Origin: Omphalotus guepiniiformis
Taxonomy: Eukaryota > Basidiomycota > Agaricomycetes > Agaricales > Omphalotaceae
Length of the DNA: 64,000 nucleotides
Direction: 5' to 3'
NCBI GenBank assembly: GCA_028554645.1
Contig: JAQOOI010000073.1
Location: forward strand, 930,001-994,000
The notes beneath the pieces were generated by a model that had not been told where the DNA came from, did not search any database, and saw nothing but the letters and a program-made list of their open reading frames with translations. Both the position numbers and the translations under genes were made by a program. Positions within the stretch are counted from its first letter, which is position 1; each line of letters begins with the position of its first letter. Positions 13,201 to 24,687 of this stretch are shown here, piece by piece.

Positions 13201-13522
13201 AGCGGAGGAATTGATTAAGGATCTTTGCGGTCCAATCTACTGGTGAGTCCATCTACCAAGAAAAGGTTGTACACGGCTGACGTGGCTATTTTTGGTTCTC
13301 AGGCGGCCTGGCGAAGAGAGGGGAGAGTGTTGGGCACCAAAGGTTGCTGGAATGGCAAAGCGAGACTTGTTGAAAGAGGTCTTGAGTGTATTTGGTAAGA
13401 TTTAGTGGTCGTTTTGCAGAAAGATTCGAACTGACGCAATATTTGTGAAAAGCAAGACTCTGACAAAGTTGGCCATGGATTGGCAAGATGTCCTCAAGAA
13501 GATCGCTAGCGAGGAGTTCTGA
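10244..13522 (+). CDS. HIR1: HIRA/Hir1-type histone chaperone subunit
   Basis: The ATG at 10244 gives MHFTKPAWVVH, matching the conserved HIRA start. WD40 repeats follow: IFSVHVHPDGSRIATGGLD, VRWAHSGRWLASGSDDEIV, LAWAPEDRYLASVGLDSKI, GFVKGVCWDPVGEFLATQSD, then SWSPDGAHITASNA, CSVVALGADDRSVSVWQT and LSWSGDGMTLFAASSDGTL. After the propeller, KRNDKKKKRIGLTQMAQV resembles the Asf1-binding B domain, though the usual RIxP proline is absent. The C-terminal Hira domain is visible as FYSGKQTLWLDYLPVEVLL, FCAVTLLDGSVNVYS and the final LAMDWQDVLKKIASEEF. The length is about 950 residues over roughly nine exons. The HIR complex deposits H3-H4 outside replication, with Asf1, and acts in the nucleus. Both the propeller and the C-terminal domain are present, so this is the full-length HIRA-like form. 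Confidence 0.93.
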
Positions 13523-13819
13523 TTGTAGCCTTCGTGCTTGTATTCTATTTGTAGATATGGGTGAAGGAGCAGATAGTCCGTGCTTGTTTGATTCTATTTG
13601 ATTGCTTGCCACAGTATGTATTCGACGCAAGGTGTACTCACTCAAATTTCAAGTTCTGTTTATCTCTGAGCGTCAAGTTACCAGATTCATTCCCAAAGTG
13701 ACAAATTCCAGTCGTCCAGGCTGTGCCGTCGTCATCGAGCAAAGAGGTTACGTCATCATCGAAATACAAACTCATGGAAACGCGAGTTCAGTACGTTCAG
13801 TCTTCATTTTACAACCACC

Positions 13820-15103
13820 ATGTCGGAAACTGTTATTCGCGAGGTGAGGTTATATGTATTATCGACATTCCTTCATTCTTATAAGTGATACAAGGTCACT
13901 AAAGACATTTGGACGTTCTCCCGGTAAGCTACCCTATAGTTACGTGTTATGTGTCGCCACGCTGGTGGATGACCATTTTTCTTCATAGCCCATTTGCTCG
14001 CTTTGGTATAATTCCCGTGGGAGGGCGGTCGACCGCTATTAAGATGCGGAGCGGCAACCTTTGGGTACTGGCGTCTACACCGTTGGACACGGAAACTAAA
14101 TCGAAGTTAGACGAACTCGGACCCGTCAAGTGAGCAGGTTGTAAGGATTCTCAATAAGGAATAAACAATATCTTCCCAGATTCATCATTGGGGCCGATGC
14201 CGTTCACAATCTTTTTCTGAGTACAACACAACCATTTCACCGTCGTGGTTCTATCTGAATAATTGATTCAGGTGATTTCAAGAAGGCCTATCCTGATGCC
14301 AAATTGATTGCGCCCAAGGCGGCGACGCAGAGACTAGGTGACAAGACCCTAAAGTTTGATGGAGGTAGGGCGTAGTTTCTAAGGATGAGATGAGATCCCT
14401 CTAATCGATCTTCTTGGAGTTTGGGGCTCAGATCCTAAAGATACACAGTACGGGTTTGAGGACGACGTGAGATCTTCCTTTGTTTTATCTGACATTTCTG
14501 ATCAGTGATGTTTTTCAGATTAAGCATTGGTGGGTTTTCTAGATCTCCTCGGACCGGCCTTTTTCTATGATTTGATGACCCCCTTTCTTTCTGAAGTTAT
14601 TTTTCTGGCTTCAAGAATAAAGATGTCGCCTTTTTTCATCCTGAGTCCAAGACTATGATTGAAGCCGACCTTCTTTTCAATCTTCCCGCGACTGAGCAGG
14701 TATGTGCTTACATATGCTAGCAAGACGTGTATCTCGCTCAATATGCTTTCAGTATTCGAAAGTAAAAGGCTCAGGCAAGATACCCGGTTTTGGTAATTTT
14801 GGACCTCGTTCCTGGCTTCATTCTAGATTTGCATGGAGCATGGGAGAAAACCAGGAGGCTATGATGACAATTACTTCATCGTTTGTTTCCATGGATTTTT
14901 GAACGATCCTTGCAGGGCTATGAAACTTGATGCGAATACCGTAGCCGCTTGGGACTTTGAGAGGATCATACCTTGCCATGGGGTACGCTTACCGGTGTCG
15001 GTTGTGAAACTCGACTCACTTTTTGTTTCTGTTTTTTCAGGATGTGATTGAGACGAACGCGAAAGAGGCTTGGAGAGCGGCCTACAGGTACTATCTCGAA
15101 TAA
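13820..15103 (+). CDS. DUF4336 family protein, copy B
   Basis: The first exon is 13820-13843 (MSETVIRE), 298 bp after the HIRA stop. Later exons read VTKDIWTFSR, PFARFGIIPVGGRSTAIKM, LWVLASTPLDTETKSKLDEL, FIIGADAVHNLFL, DFKKAYPDAKLIAPKAA, DTQYGFEDD, YFSGFKNKDVAFFHPESKTM, IEADLLFNLPATEQ, MKLDANTVAAWDFERIIPCHG and DVIETNAKEAWRAAYRYYLE, stop 15101-15103. Block order, intron positions and the IEADLLFNLPATEQ and CHGDVIET motifs match the copy at 5568-6869, so the two are paralogues. The copies have diverged well beyond recent duplication. The central part between the ATEQ and MKLD blocks is shorter and less conserved. Function unknown. Confidence 0.82.
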
Positions 15104-15555
15104 TGTCGTTCCGTATTTTTCTTGCAATCAGACTGATGCTCTTTCTCATACACACATCGTTTTGTAAGGCAGTTAGGACATTGCTGTCGTGGGTGAAAAA
15201 CAGGCGTACTCCGCACGCTAGAGCATGGTAGTGACAGGCCCCGGCCCATGTGTTTGCCTCAAGGTCCGAAATATCGTTACGCCACTCCAAGCTGGTTTGA
15301 GTATGGAAGATTGGGGAAGATCCACCATATCTAATTTCTGTCGGCTAACGTTTTCTTACTTGATCAAAGAAGCATCGTCGGAAACGCCTTGCCTACAGTG
15401 TCAACTCAGTCGGAGTAATCAACAGCCGTTTTTTCTCGGGCAATCTGATTTTAACGTGTTTCTGTGACCTGAGGATGACATGAGCTATCCTCAAGGCATA
15501 TATTAATCACTCCGCTCGATTTGTTTCTTTCTCTCATCTAGTTTGAACGCCCCAA
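15104..15555. other. Intergenic spacer
   Basis: No exon was recognised. A minus-strand frame at 14871-15290 is open but overlaps the end of the DUF4336 gene and has no family resemblance. The last bases before 15556 end in a pyrimidine-rich stretch. Confidence 0.4.
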
Positions 15556-18213
15556 ATGTTCGTCTGTTCTGAATGCGAGAACAGGGTTTTCACCTCAAAG
15601 AAGGCCATTTCTGATCATCTCCGGTTTTCTCAAAAATGGCATGTCTACTGTTCTGTATGCCTGGTAGTATTTGCGAACAAGGAATCCCTGGAGTCGGTAG
15701 GTTGATCGTTTGGACTCTTCTACCGCCATTGATATTTTTCCTCAGCATCGCATCAACATGCACCCCGATCGTGACTTCTCCTGTCGACAATGCAAGAAAT
15801 CTTTCAACACGCGAAGGGCTTTGGAGGAGCACTACCGCGGTTCGTCAGCCCATCCGAATTGTCAAAAGTGCGGCCAAGGCTTTCGAAACGTCAGACTCCG
15901 AGACGAGGTATTCAAGGTCGCGCTCTAAGCTGAAGTCGTTCTAACATGTTTATTTCAGCATCATTCTCAAGCTCATCCCTGTGTACCTTGTGCAGCGTGC
16001 CCCGACAGGCTTTTTTACGAAGAAGATATTCTTGATCATTATCTGGAATCTCCGAACCACCCATCGTGTGCCCTCTGTAAGAAGGGTTTCCCCAGCGACG
16101 AACAGTTCAACAAGGTATTTCTTCCTATTTGTCTTGGAAACTCCGTATCTGATCATACTGTGCTATGTAGCATGCACTCGAGATGCACTCCTCTACGAGG
16201 TGCCAACTATGCCAGCGTCAATTCGATAGTACTGAAGCACTTGAACAACACCTTCTGGTCTCGGTCCAACACCCGAAGTGCTCGGATTGCCACAAAGGGT
16301 TCATGGATGACGATGTATATAATGCTGTGGGTTTCTTATTCTATTTGGGATGCATCCGGAAGCCTCCTGACTTCGAACAATTCAGCACCTAGCTGCGGAA
16401 CATTTCGTCAAGGAAGCTCTGGAGCGCAACTCGACTTTCCTTGATACCAAGGTTCCTACTACCGGCGCGACAGACTATCGACAGGGTTCAAATACTATAT
16501 TGCGAGCGAAGCTTGAGCAAAGCGCTCAGGATCGCCTCCCGCTTGCTGTATCAACCGAAGACTTGGGGACGAGAGGAAATGTTCGAACCAACTCTTACTT
16601 TTTGTACCGTACTTACCTCGCTGATACTTTTCATGGACATTTAGATGAAGAGTGCGCCCTGTCTTCCTAAGCCGACGGCAGCAGACACACAATCGCCTCG
16701 TAGCCGCCTCGAGCATATCTTTTGGGACTCTTCCCTCGCAGGAAGATCCGGTGAACAAAGTTCTGTGTGGCCTTCACGCGTAGGTCTCTCTCTCAGGATG
16801 CTGTTTTCTATAAAGTGTGATAAAATTTGATTGCAGGTCTTTCCGCAGGCAGACTCGAAACTCTTCCTTACCGGCCTTCCATTTCAACAGGTATGGCTTC
16901 GCTTCGCAAAAACGTCAAATACTCGCTCTTAGCTATTGATCACAGCGCCTCGACGAATCGCCTGAGAAGTCTCATTCTCCTTATTCTGGGACCAGCATGA
17001 GCCTCTCCACTAAATCTTCTTCAAGCTCGTTGACGGTATGGGGTCTTCTGAGGAAATGTTTGGGCATGCATTTATGGTCTCGATCAGGGTGTCTCGTCTA
17101 TTTTCACCGCGGCGACTGCTCAGGATGCTGCTGATGCAGAGCGTGAAATACTTAAATCGGGCGAAGAACTGGCGTCGCCGTCACTAATGGTGAATGACTT
17201 GCTATCCGAGCCGAGGTCTGATTCTCCCGGTCAGCAAGGCAAAAGCTTAATCGACTCACTATCGTGTGGGAGCGATCGTCATCCGTCGAAGCAATTGCCG
17301 GTAAAGACTTTGTGTTTGTAAAAGTTGTCGTCAATGTCACTAACTTACTGTATGTTCTAGATTTTGACCTTGCAAAAATGGCACACGGACTCGAGCATTT
17401 ACCTAGCATCTAATCGTGGTTCTACCCCGTCTCCTGATGTCGGGTCCCCCCGTGGACTCTCCCCTCTCCCTGATATATCGCCTGTCCCATCGACACCGAC
17501 TGATATTCCCTCCAGTCTGATCATTACCAACCGACCCCCGCGTCCTGATGGCATGGCAAGTACTCTGACCGTGAGCCGCGCGAATTCGGGACAGTCTTTG
17601 ACGTCGAACCCATCGTACGCTAGACTTTCTTCAAATTTCTTGCCTCGTATTAGCACGAAGGTCGAACGCGTCATGACCCCAGACTTTATCAAGTCCTCCG
17701 TCTCGACCTCTTTAAATCGAGAGATCGACCGACACGGTTTCCGAGAGGACGCTATATTTTCGATGCAACTGCCTAGTGCTGTCTCTCCCACCCTTGCTTT
17801 TCCAAATCAGAGCAATTCTCAGCACTGTAAGTATCACGTATTTGATATGTGGCCATCCTCGGTTGACTGATGACTTTCCTCAAGTGCGAGCCTCCACCCT
17901 TCCCGGTGAGCCCGGGCGTCCAGCGCAATCAAAAGAAGTGCCCCGACTCGAGACCAAGTTTAGCTTGGGCGGGTTGTCGCCCAGCGTCGGGACCGAGATC
18001 CCATTGACAACTCCAAGCACAGCCGTGTCATCGACGCCTATGCACTGCCGACTCTGTCAGAGGGACCCATGCGACGACCCCACCGCGACTTTTTGTGGAC
18101 ACATCTTTTGCTCGAAATGCATTACCGACTCTGTTATTGCCTCGCCGCGATGTCCTGTCTGTGGGAATGCCTTGCTGTTGTACTGTCTATTCAGGCTTGA
18201 CTTTTCTAGATGA
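15556..18213 (+). CDS. C2H2 zinc-finger array with C-terminal RING finger
   Basis: The ATG at 15556 gives MFVCSECENRVFTSKKAISD. A run of C2H2-like fingers follows across short exons: CSVCLVVFANKESLES, DFSCRQCKKSFNTRRALEEH, CQKCGQGFRNVRLRDE, CAACPDRLFYEEDILDHYLE, CALCKKGFPSDEQFNK, CQLCQRQFDSTEALEQHLL and CSDCHKGFMDDD. Several introns cut just before a finger's final His. The middle is Ser/Pro-rich and looks disordered (for example SPDVGSPRGLSPLPDISPV). The C-terminus is a RING finger: CRLCQRDPCDDPTATFCGH, then FCSKCITDSV and CPVC, with C3HC4 spacing. RING proteins usually act as E3 ubiquitin ligases, so a substrate-binding finger array joined to an E3 module is a fair inference. Exon limits between 16400 and 17150 are uncertain. 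Confidence 0.78.
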
Positions 18214-20476
18214 GCCTCGAATCCACAATAATCTACTCCTATAAGAATGAAGCTAATATGTTATGGAACTTAAATTAAGGAATGGAAATGGGAAGGTTGT
18301 TTCGTGCTATTGTTTTGCTTTCTTCGTAACTGCTTGAATAGCTATCGTATGTAATTGTGTGGGTGTACATTTCTGTTGTGAAATTCGAGAGCTTCGTTAG
18401 CGATAGCTTTTGCCTCCTTCAAGCCAATGAAGAGTATACTTTCAGCTTTCAAACATTTGCCGCTTCGCCTATGTAGTACTAGAGTGACTGGCGCCTATTA
18501 CTGACTACTCGCGTCTATGTAAGTACTCGCATTGCGTTGATCAAGCGACAATTTAGGTCCCCGCCACTCAGTATGCGAAGAACATCAAGAAGTTTTGTCC
18601 CTGTTCCATCACAGTGACCCTATAACTACCTTCCACGAAAGTGATCGAGCCAATCATCATATTCATCAAGCATTGCCCCATGAAAAGCTTTGTTTCAGCT
18701 GTATGTATCAATCTACTCCCGGATTTACAAATCGAGGGAATGTCGGAATGTCAAAATGCCGCTACTTCGTTGAAGATAGAGCCAGCCAATAAACGAGCAC
18801 ATATGTTACGCAAAGATCTTGGAGCAGTGATCCATTCATTCTCTAAATCTTTTACACAAGAAAGAAGTACCGGAAAGCGTAAGTATGTAGAAAATTGAAC
18901 GGGTATCCGAACGTCTCCGCCTTTCCTTGCTTGCTCAATCTTATGACCGGTGGCGCACGGCAGCTCTGAAGAATAAACGAATCTCGGATCTGAATTCACC
19001 TTGGTGGGGTTAAAACAATGTGAAGTCTGGGCCTGAAGTTCTTAAAGGGCTAGAAGGAAGGGAGTGTATAACGGTACGGTCCCTAGATAGAAACTTGAAC
19101 ACTGGAGTCCCATCGACATTCTTTCGCCACGAAAGAAACTTGAAAGGCTTCCACCACCAGACATATCAAAACCTGCTGCAAAAATGATATCCACATCGCT
19201 TCCAATATTATGTAGCTTTATTTACACCTGCATTGGATCACAGTCTGGAATCAGACTATGGGGAGTAGAAGTACATACTGCTCACTCGCTGACACAAGAG
19301 GATAATCGATATGATCAACGGATTCAGAGCACGGAGCCGGATACCTCGATTTGTCGATCTTTTGGAAACCACATTCTTCCAAATTGTGGTTGGATGCCTG
19401 AACGCAATTGAAGTTGGAAAAACAATAACCATCTGTTTGTATGAAAAGATGAAAACTGACATCAAAGAAATTCATCTTGATCATCTGGAGTCTCGAAAGG
19501 TTTGGCATAGCTCTATTGATAATTCGCAGTAAGCTCTTTCTTTCGCAAGAAATAATCCATCCAAGACTGGGAGCCAATTGTCGGTGATGCCATACATAAG
19601 TCTTGCCCCGTTATCGCTACAAAGGCGACTGTTTGTAGCGAAGGGAACAAGCTTTATTGCAGAGGTGTTCATCGAGAATCTACCACTCTGGCATAGTCTC
19701 ATTTTCGGAGAGAAAGCCCCACTGGTGTATGGAGACGCCAACCTTGATCTGTATATGCTCAATAGGAACATTCCTTGTGATAGTTCTCATAAGGGTTGTT
19801 GCGAAGGCCAACCCCTGTCTCGGGGTACCAGTCCTCATCGATGATCTCCCTACTGCATAGTGTTAGACTCTGAAGGGAGGTGAACGTGTCCAACACACAA
19901 TTGGCCACCAGAAAGCCCGTAGAAGCCGTTTAGTTTAGTTTGAAGAGAAATCTGAGATTTACTAGCGGGAATTCATTGAGCTTATCGACCAACGCTTGAC
20001 AGTGCTCCAAAGAACAAAGTGTTATTTCGAAGAAAATAACGCTTCTGCGCGAGACGAGTCCACAAGTGACAAACAAGTCCACAACTATGCGCAAAATAGT
20101 TTGTGGATCGTTTGGCTCATCCTCAATGCCTTCAGCAATCATATCCTTGATGGTGTCTATGAGCTCTGTAGAGAGCCTCTCGCTGCTGGAACGAGCAGTC
20201 TCAGACTGACTCCCTGAGATCAGAGGTTCTGTCTGTTCAGATAGTCAGTAGAGATTACTCTACACTCGATAGAAAAACCTACATACATGCATTAGATGGT
20301 CCTGGTCGGAGTCAAGTTGAGGCGCAGTGGCAGTGCTCTTGAATAGATTAGTAGACCATATTCTTGTCTTAGTTTTGCGGTCAAGTCAGTGAAATTTACT
20401 ATGTTGTATCAGGTAACAGGTTAACGGAAGACACCCGAAAATTAGAATGCTGGAGAATAAAGAGTCTTTCATTCCT
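18214..20476. other. 2.2 kb stretch without a recognised gene
   Basis: This lies between the 3' ends of the RING gene (plus) and the RUS gene (minus). Open frames are short and none matches a family I know. Some minus-strand pieces look coding-like: one at 19930-20367 (listed separately), one around 19680-19860 reading RTGTPRQGLAFATTLMRT, and one at 19481-19700. They are in different frames and could be exons of one diverged gene or remains of a decayed one. Confidence 0.4.
19930..20367 (-). CDS. Candidate exon pair of an unknown minus-strand gene
   Basis: Two segments join in phase 0. Positions 20367-20287 read RIWSTNLFKSTATAPQLD and end HLMH before a GTATGT donor. Positions 20232 downward, after an AACAG acceptor, read SERLSTELIDTIKDMIAEG then EDEPNDPQTILRIVVDLFV. 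The composition is typical of protein and the intron borders are canonical. I could not find a convincing start codon: an ATG at 20472, only 5 bp after the RUS stop, is not in a compatible phase. It could be a fragment of a decayed gene or the middle of a real one. No family is recognised. Confidence 0.28.
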
Positions 20477-22405
20477 CTATATCTCTTTTTTCAGCGCTCC
20501 ATCGTCCAAAACATCAAGAATGACACACTTCGGCGGGCCAGTCATCAACGCAACAGTCAGTGATACGTCAGTGCGACTAGAACTTCTCAATGACCCACGC
20601 TCCCCCTCATTCTCGCCGCTTGCACGCGCAGGAGTAAGGATGTCAGGATCCCCACTACGACTGGTAGCAGCCCATCCAGCCTGATGCATTTTCTGCACAA
20701 AAGTTGGAAACAATTCATTGACGGCATGCAGTGCTTCTTGGATAACTCCTAGCACGTTGATATATCCACCGGTAGGGGTTCCCGACTGCACTTGGTCACG
20801 CTGAAGACCAAATGACATCAAACGGGACACCTCGCATGCGTGTACCCAAGCTTTCAGCTGGTCTGAAGAGGTATAGCCTTCCTTGAAGACTATCCGAAAT
20901 TGCGGTTTCGTACCCGATCGCAAGGTTATTGTTCCATTCTGAGATGACGAGACAGAGATGCAAGCGGTGTCGAGAGAAAGGACGTATCGCTCGCTGGTGA
21001 ATAATTTGAATAATTGAGTATTGAGGACACAGGATTCAAGAGAAGAGCCGATGATGCAGAGGGATGTAATGGTGTTCCTCTCGCCATGGATTGCATCAGG
21101 TCGAACAAATAAATGTTCAAGGGAAGCAATCTCGGACGGGGTATTGACATTCGCTGCTGAATTTTGTCGGAACTGCATCCAAGCTATAGTCGCACGCTGA
21201 CGGTTTAGTGTGCGTAAAACAACGCCCCGAACAGCGAGGTAATTTGTGATGAGGTGTAGAAGCACCATGACAAATAGTACACTATATGTAGACCACAGTG
21301 TGGTGAGGTACGGCACAATAACACTTCCCACCTGCAAACAGAATACGTGAATGCCAGTCTCATCAGTCAAGCCAACAAAACTACTCACGAGCATGCCAAA
21401 CAAGACTAAAACTGTCACTTTGCTAGCATCCTTTGCGTTCAGATCACCAACATCTCCATTTCCCTCCAAAGGCGTTGCAAAATGCATTGCCAGAGCCGCC
21501 CTCGAGCCGCCAGCGTAAACTGCACACACAGCTCGGAAAGATGAGCTCAGACAGAGAGTGTACACTTTCAATGGAACACGCGGGGGCAGGAACGGTAGGG
21601 TGCGAGACAGAGACTCGGAGTGCGAGAGGAGAAGTGTCGAAAGAAACGGCGATAGGGTATCGAGAATAACAGCTGCGTCGTTGAGGATATCGGCGAGAAA
21701 ACGATATGTCTTTGCTTCGGGCGACAGAGAAGAGCCAAAGAAGTACGCGGAAATGATTACTAGAAAGAAGGGGTCAGAACTAAGTTATATGCGGGTTGAC
21801 TCTTGAGCAACTTACCAGTAAGACGCCCAAATACATTCCGAATCACCGTCAGGAGGACTGCACTTGTCGCTGACGCTGAAGGATCACCAACACCATATCC
21901 TTTACGAAATGAGATCAATAAATACGCCTGATTTCATAGAGATTACCAAATGAATTACTACACACCTTCTAGCGTTGCTCTAGAGGACAATAGTTCAGTG
22001 AGTGAAGAACAAAAAGCTTGTAAAGAGTTCAGAATTTGGTATCTGGTTGATGTAAGTTGAGCGAAATGACTTCTAGGATTAGGACCTGATGGAGACACCT
22101 AAGATAGTCTAGAGTACACCGTCAAATTGAATACTGTTGGCCATCTAAGCGAAGGAAGGAAACATACCTGGCGAAACGCTGCGCGGATATCCAGCTGGAA
22201 GAAAGACTTTCGATCCTAGGCCGGACAAGAAGACACTTGTCTTGGGGTTTCCTTGCTCACAAACTCTTGATACCTATTTCTTAGTCCTTAGGTCTTCACA
22301 AAAGAAAAACTGTGAGATGATTGAAAGACGCACCTCTGAATCATTATCCTCGACTATTCGCGTTCGGAAAGAACGACCTGACTCTTCTCGCTCAAGAATT
22401 TGCAT
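20477..22405 (-). CDS. Root UVB sensitive (RUS/DUF647) family membrane protein
   Basis: On the minus strand the ATG at 22405 gives MQILEREESGRSFRTRIVE. The next exon contains the family hallmark KVFLPAGYPRSVSPG, followed by YQILNSLQAFCSSLTELLSS and RATLEG. Further exons give GRL, YRFLADILND-like and LCLSSSFRAVCAVYAGGSRA, then NAKDASKVTVLVLFGMLVSS and LLHLITNYLAVRGVVLRTLN. These are the DUF647 core blocks, with several hydrophobic helices in the first two thirds. The C-terminal region carries QFRIVFKEGYTSSDQLKAW and a polar tail ending DDGALKKEI, stop 20477-20479. Plant RUS proteins act in UV-B sensing, auxin transport and vitamin B6 homeostasis; the fungal role is not known. About six exons; the large last coding exon is 20477 to about 21540. 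Confidence 0.85.
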
Positions 22406-22884
22406 TGCCTGTTCGGATGGTCTCTTGGAAAAGCACGCACGGGGCTCAGAGCTACGTAGATATAACAGTCAGTCAATGCTGTTGAGAGACATATTTGGGC
22501 CTGCAACGAGGCAGCAGACGCCTTGATCATGATGGTTGCGGACAAGGATTGTATTGTTGCACATATTCCCCTGCTTCTCTTCGTACATAGCTCTCTCACA
22601 TTCATCAAGGGCATCGAGTCATTTATACCCTGGATGCAGCCATATATAGAAAGGTGCTATTGTAGTCATTAAATGAATTGGAGAATGGGAACCTCTTAGT
22701 GAGTACCGTGACAGAGCTTCATGAGCTTCATGCTGCATCCGAGTTCCCTGTACTAATGCATCTCAGACCATGCTACAGCTTTCACGATGATCACGCTCGC
22801 TGTTCTCTCTAGCGCTCATTTAATAGACCACAAGACTTTGCAAGCTGACGTGAAGTTCTTCCAACTTCGTGGTATTACTTAGCC

Positions 22885-23005
22885 TGGACATGATCTTGTC
22901 TTTCTGAGCGGCGAGAGCCTCAGCTGTTCTACTCTCGGATTCTTGGACATGATCTTGTCTTTCTGAGCGGCGAGAGCCTCAGCTGTTCTACTCTTGCATT
23001 CTTGG
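22885..23005. repeat. 59-bp direct tandem duplication
   Basis: Two adjacent copies of a 59-bp unit that begins TGGACATGATCTTGTC, at 22885-22943 and 22944-23002. They differ only in a few bases near the end of the unit, and the third copy breaks off after three bases. Probably a recent slippage or unequal-exchange duplication in noncoding DNA. Confidence 0.93.
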
Positions 23006-23371
23006 TACTCGGCTCTAAAAGACCTTTACTCGAAAAAGATTGCTTTTCGCGATGCATATGGCCTGGAATGTCTGGAGATCTGCCCTTTAAGCAAGTCGGA
23101 AGTTGGTAGTCGGAGCCGGCGACGACACTCACCACTCCCCACCCCTTCGAATACCAACTTGCACCTGAACTTCAACTCGAGAAGTTCCGTAGCGAATGGA
23201 GTATGTGCATATACGAGCATGTGTCGAACTCTGGCTTCCAGCAAGACGTATTCTACCATCTTTCTATGCGCACGTTCATCGCTGGGACTCGATGTTTACG
23301 ACTTTGGAAGACTATTTGCGCGCGGCGAGAAACGATACACAGACGATGTGTTCATCTGATTCCAAAGTTCG

Positions 23372-23403
23372 CCGCCGTCCAAGCATACCGCCGTCCAAGC
23401 ATA
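23372..23403. repeat. 16-bp perfect direct repeat, two copies
   Basis: The unit CCGCCGTCCAAGCATA occurs twice with no spacer. Noncoding context; no function is apparent. Confidence 0.9.
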
Positions 23404-23844
23404 TAATCAGGGCAAGCCAAAACAAAAAAAAAATCGAATTACGCGATAATCACTTCCAAGTAACGAAGGCAGTCTGGTTTCGATCGTCGATCGTCTCCCC
23501 CGCTGGCTCTAGGTGATGGATTTAGTGAGGTCTAGTTGGGTACGAAGTATGGTGGTATTGGCTTCTCTGTTCGTTTTGGACGCTAGTGCATCGAATATCG
23601 AAGGCTTTCGATTCCCTTACTTCAAACTCTTTTCGCTTTATGCCCTATGATGGTATCGTCTGATGTCCGAGGGCTTTACCAGCGAGTCATGAGGTTGACC
23701 GATGTACTTCAAAGCTTCAACCTCGATGCTCGATTGGGCGAGAACGAACAAAGCAGGAATTATGTTACTAGATCCAGGATTTCTACAGGCCAGAGGACAG
23801 GGAGTCATAGCCGGAAGGCAGGAGCAAGACGGTGTGCAGAGGGG

Positions 23845-23852
23845 TATAAAAG
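23845..23852 (+). promoter_or_regulatory. TATA box of the HsbA-like gene
   Basis: TATAAAAG within GGGGTATAAAAGGGC, 92 bases before the start codon at 23944. Position and sequence fit a strong RNA polymerase II TATA box, as expected for an abundantly secreted protein. Confidence 0.75.
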
Positions 23853-23943
23853 GGCACCATTGGACCCAGGTTTTCGTTCTCTATCCCTCTCAGGACGCAC
23901 ATTCCAGAGAAACTCAAAAAACTTTCTAAAACTTTCTATCATC

Positions 23944-24687
23944 ATGGTCCGTATCCTCAGAACCATTTTCATCGCTTTTACCTCCCTCGCCCTCGTCAAC
24001 GCTGCCGTTGCGCCTGTGGAACGCGACTCCGATGACTATATTCAAATCACGGCCGACCTCGGGGCAGTCGTGAGCGCCGTTCGTAGCCTGGATAGTGCGG
24101 TGTTGTCTATCAACCATACGAGTGTGGCGATTAGTGTGAGGCTTTCTGTGTACCGATGAAGTGATACGTGCTGATTGATTTGGTGGTTCAAAGACTGTCG
24201 CTGGAATCGTCAGCACGATTAACAGTGCATGCGCACAGGTTGTCAGGGACACCCAGGTATAATAAGTATTCATATGTAATATATTCTCTCTAACCATCTC
24301 TTTACCACTCCCTCAGGCCGTCTCATCCTTCACCGCAGTCCAAGCAACCACAATCATCAGCACTGTCAGCGGTGTTATCCCGCTGCTTCATGCGACCGTC
24401 ACGGCCCTCACCTCCGACGTTGTCTCGATCAGCGCCGTAGCAGGCGGACACGGCGCTGTATGCACTAGCCTCCAGTCGTTGACACTCAGCTTTGCGTCAG
24501 TTATTGGGGGTATTGCGAGGAAGTCCCCGGTGAGTGGTTGTTTGATTGACGGTGCTGCGTGTAATGTACTGACTTTCTTTTATGCAATGCGTAGCAACCT
24601 CAACAAGGCCAGCTTCTTGCTTTTGTAGCGGGGAATGCGACGGTCACGATCGATGTTGCGACTTGTTCGCGTGCGTATGGGTGTTAA
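23944..24687 (+). CDS. HsbA-like hydrophobic surface-binding secreted protein
   Basis: The ATG at 23944 begins MVRILRTIFIAFTSLALVNA, a clear signal peptide with cleavage near AAVA. The mature part reads DYIQITADLGAVVSAVRSL, TVAGIVSTINSACAQVV, AVSSFTAVQATTIISTVSG, LHATVTALTSDVVSISAV and SLQSLTLSFASVIGGIARKS, and ends NATVTIDVATCSRAYGC. It is alanine, valine, serine and threonine rich with few charges, with amphipathic helical stretches. This matches the hydrophobic surface-binding protein A family (HsbA, first described in Aspergillus), which coats hydrophobic surfaces and can recruit hydrolases. Four or five exons; the last border, near QQPQQGQLLAF, is reasonably sure. A TATA box lies upstream. 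Confidence 0.8.

Larger units (their letters stand above)
22406..23943. other. 1.5 kb spacer with short tandem duplications
   Basis: Divergent 5' regions of the RUS gene (minus) and HsbA-like gene (plus). It holds two tandem duplications (22885-23005 and 23372-23403) and a TATA box near its right end. An open frame at 22994-23359 (121 codons) has no recognised family; I do not call it a gene. Confidence 0.5.

Noticed and set aside
7450..15103. Secondary-metabolite cluster around the IPNS-like oxygenase
   Set aside because: No core synthase (NRPS, PKS, terpene cyclase) is present; neighbours are DUF4336 and HIRA genes. IPNS-like folds are widespread in general metabolism.
23421..23433. A-rich run considered as a retrotransposon poly(A) tail
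   Set aside because: No target-site duplication, no reverse transcriptase remains and no retrocopy next to it.
23926..24297. 123-codon minus-strand frame
   Set aside because: Antisense to the HsbA-like gene, which has a signal peptide, TATA box and family match on the plus strand.
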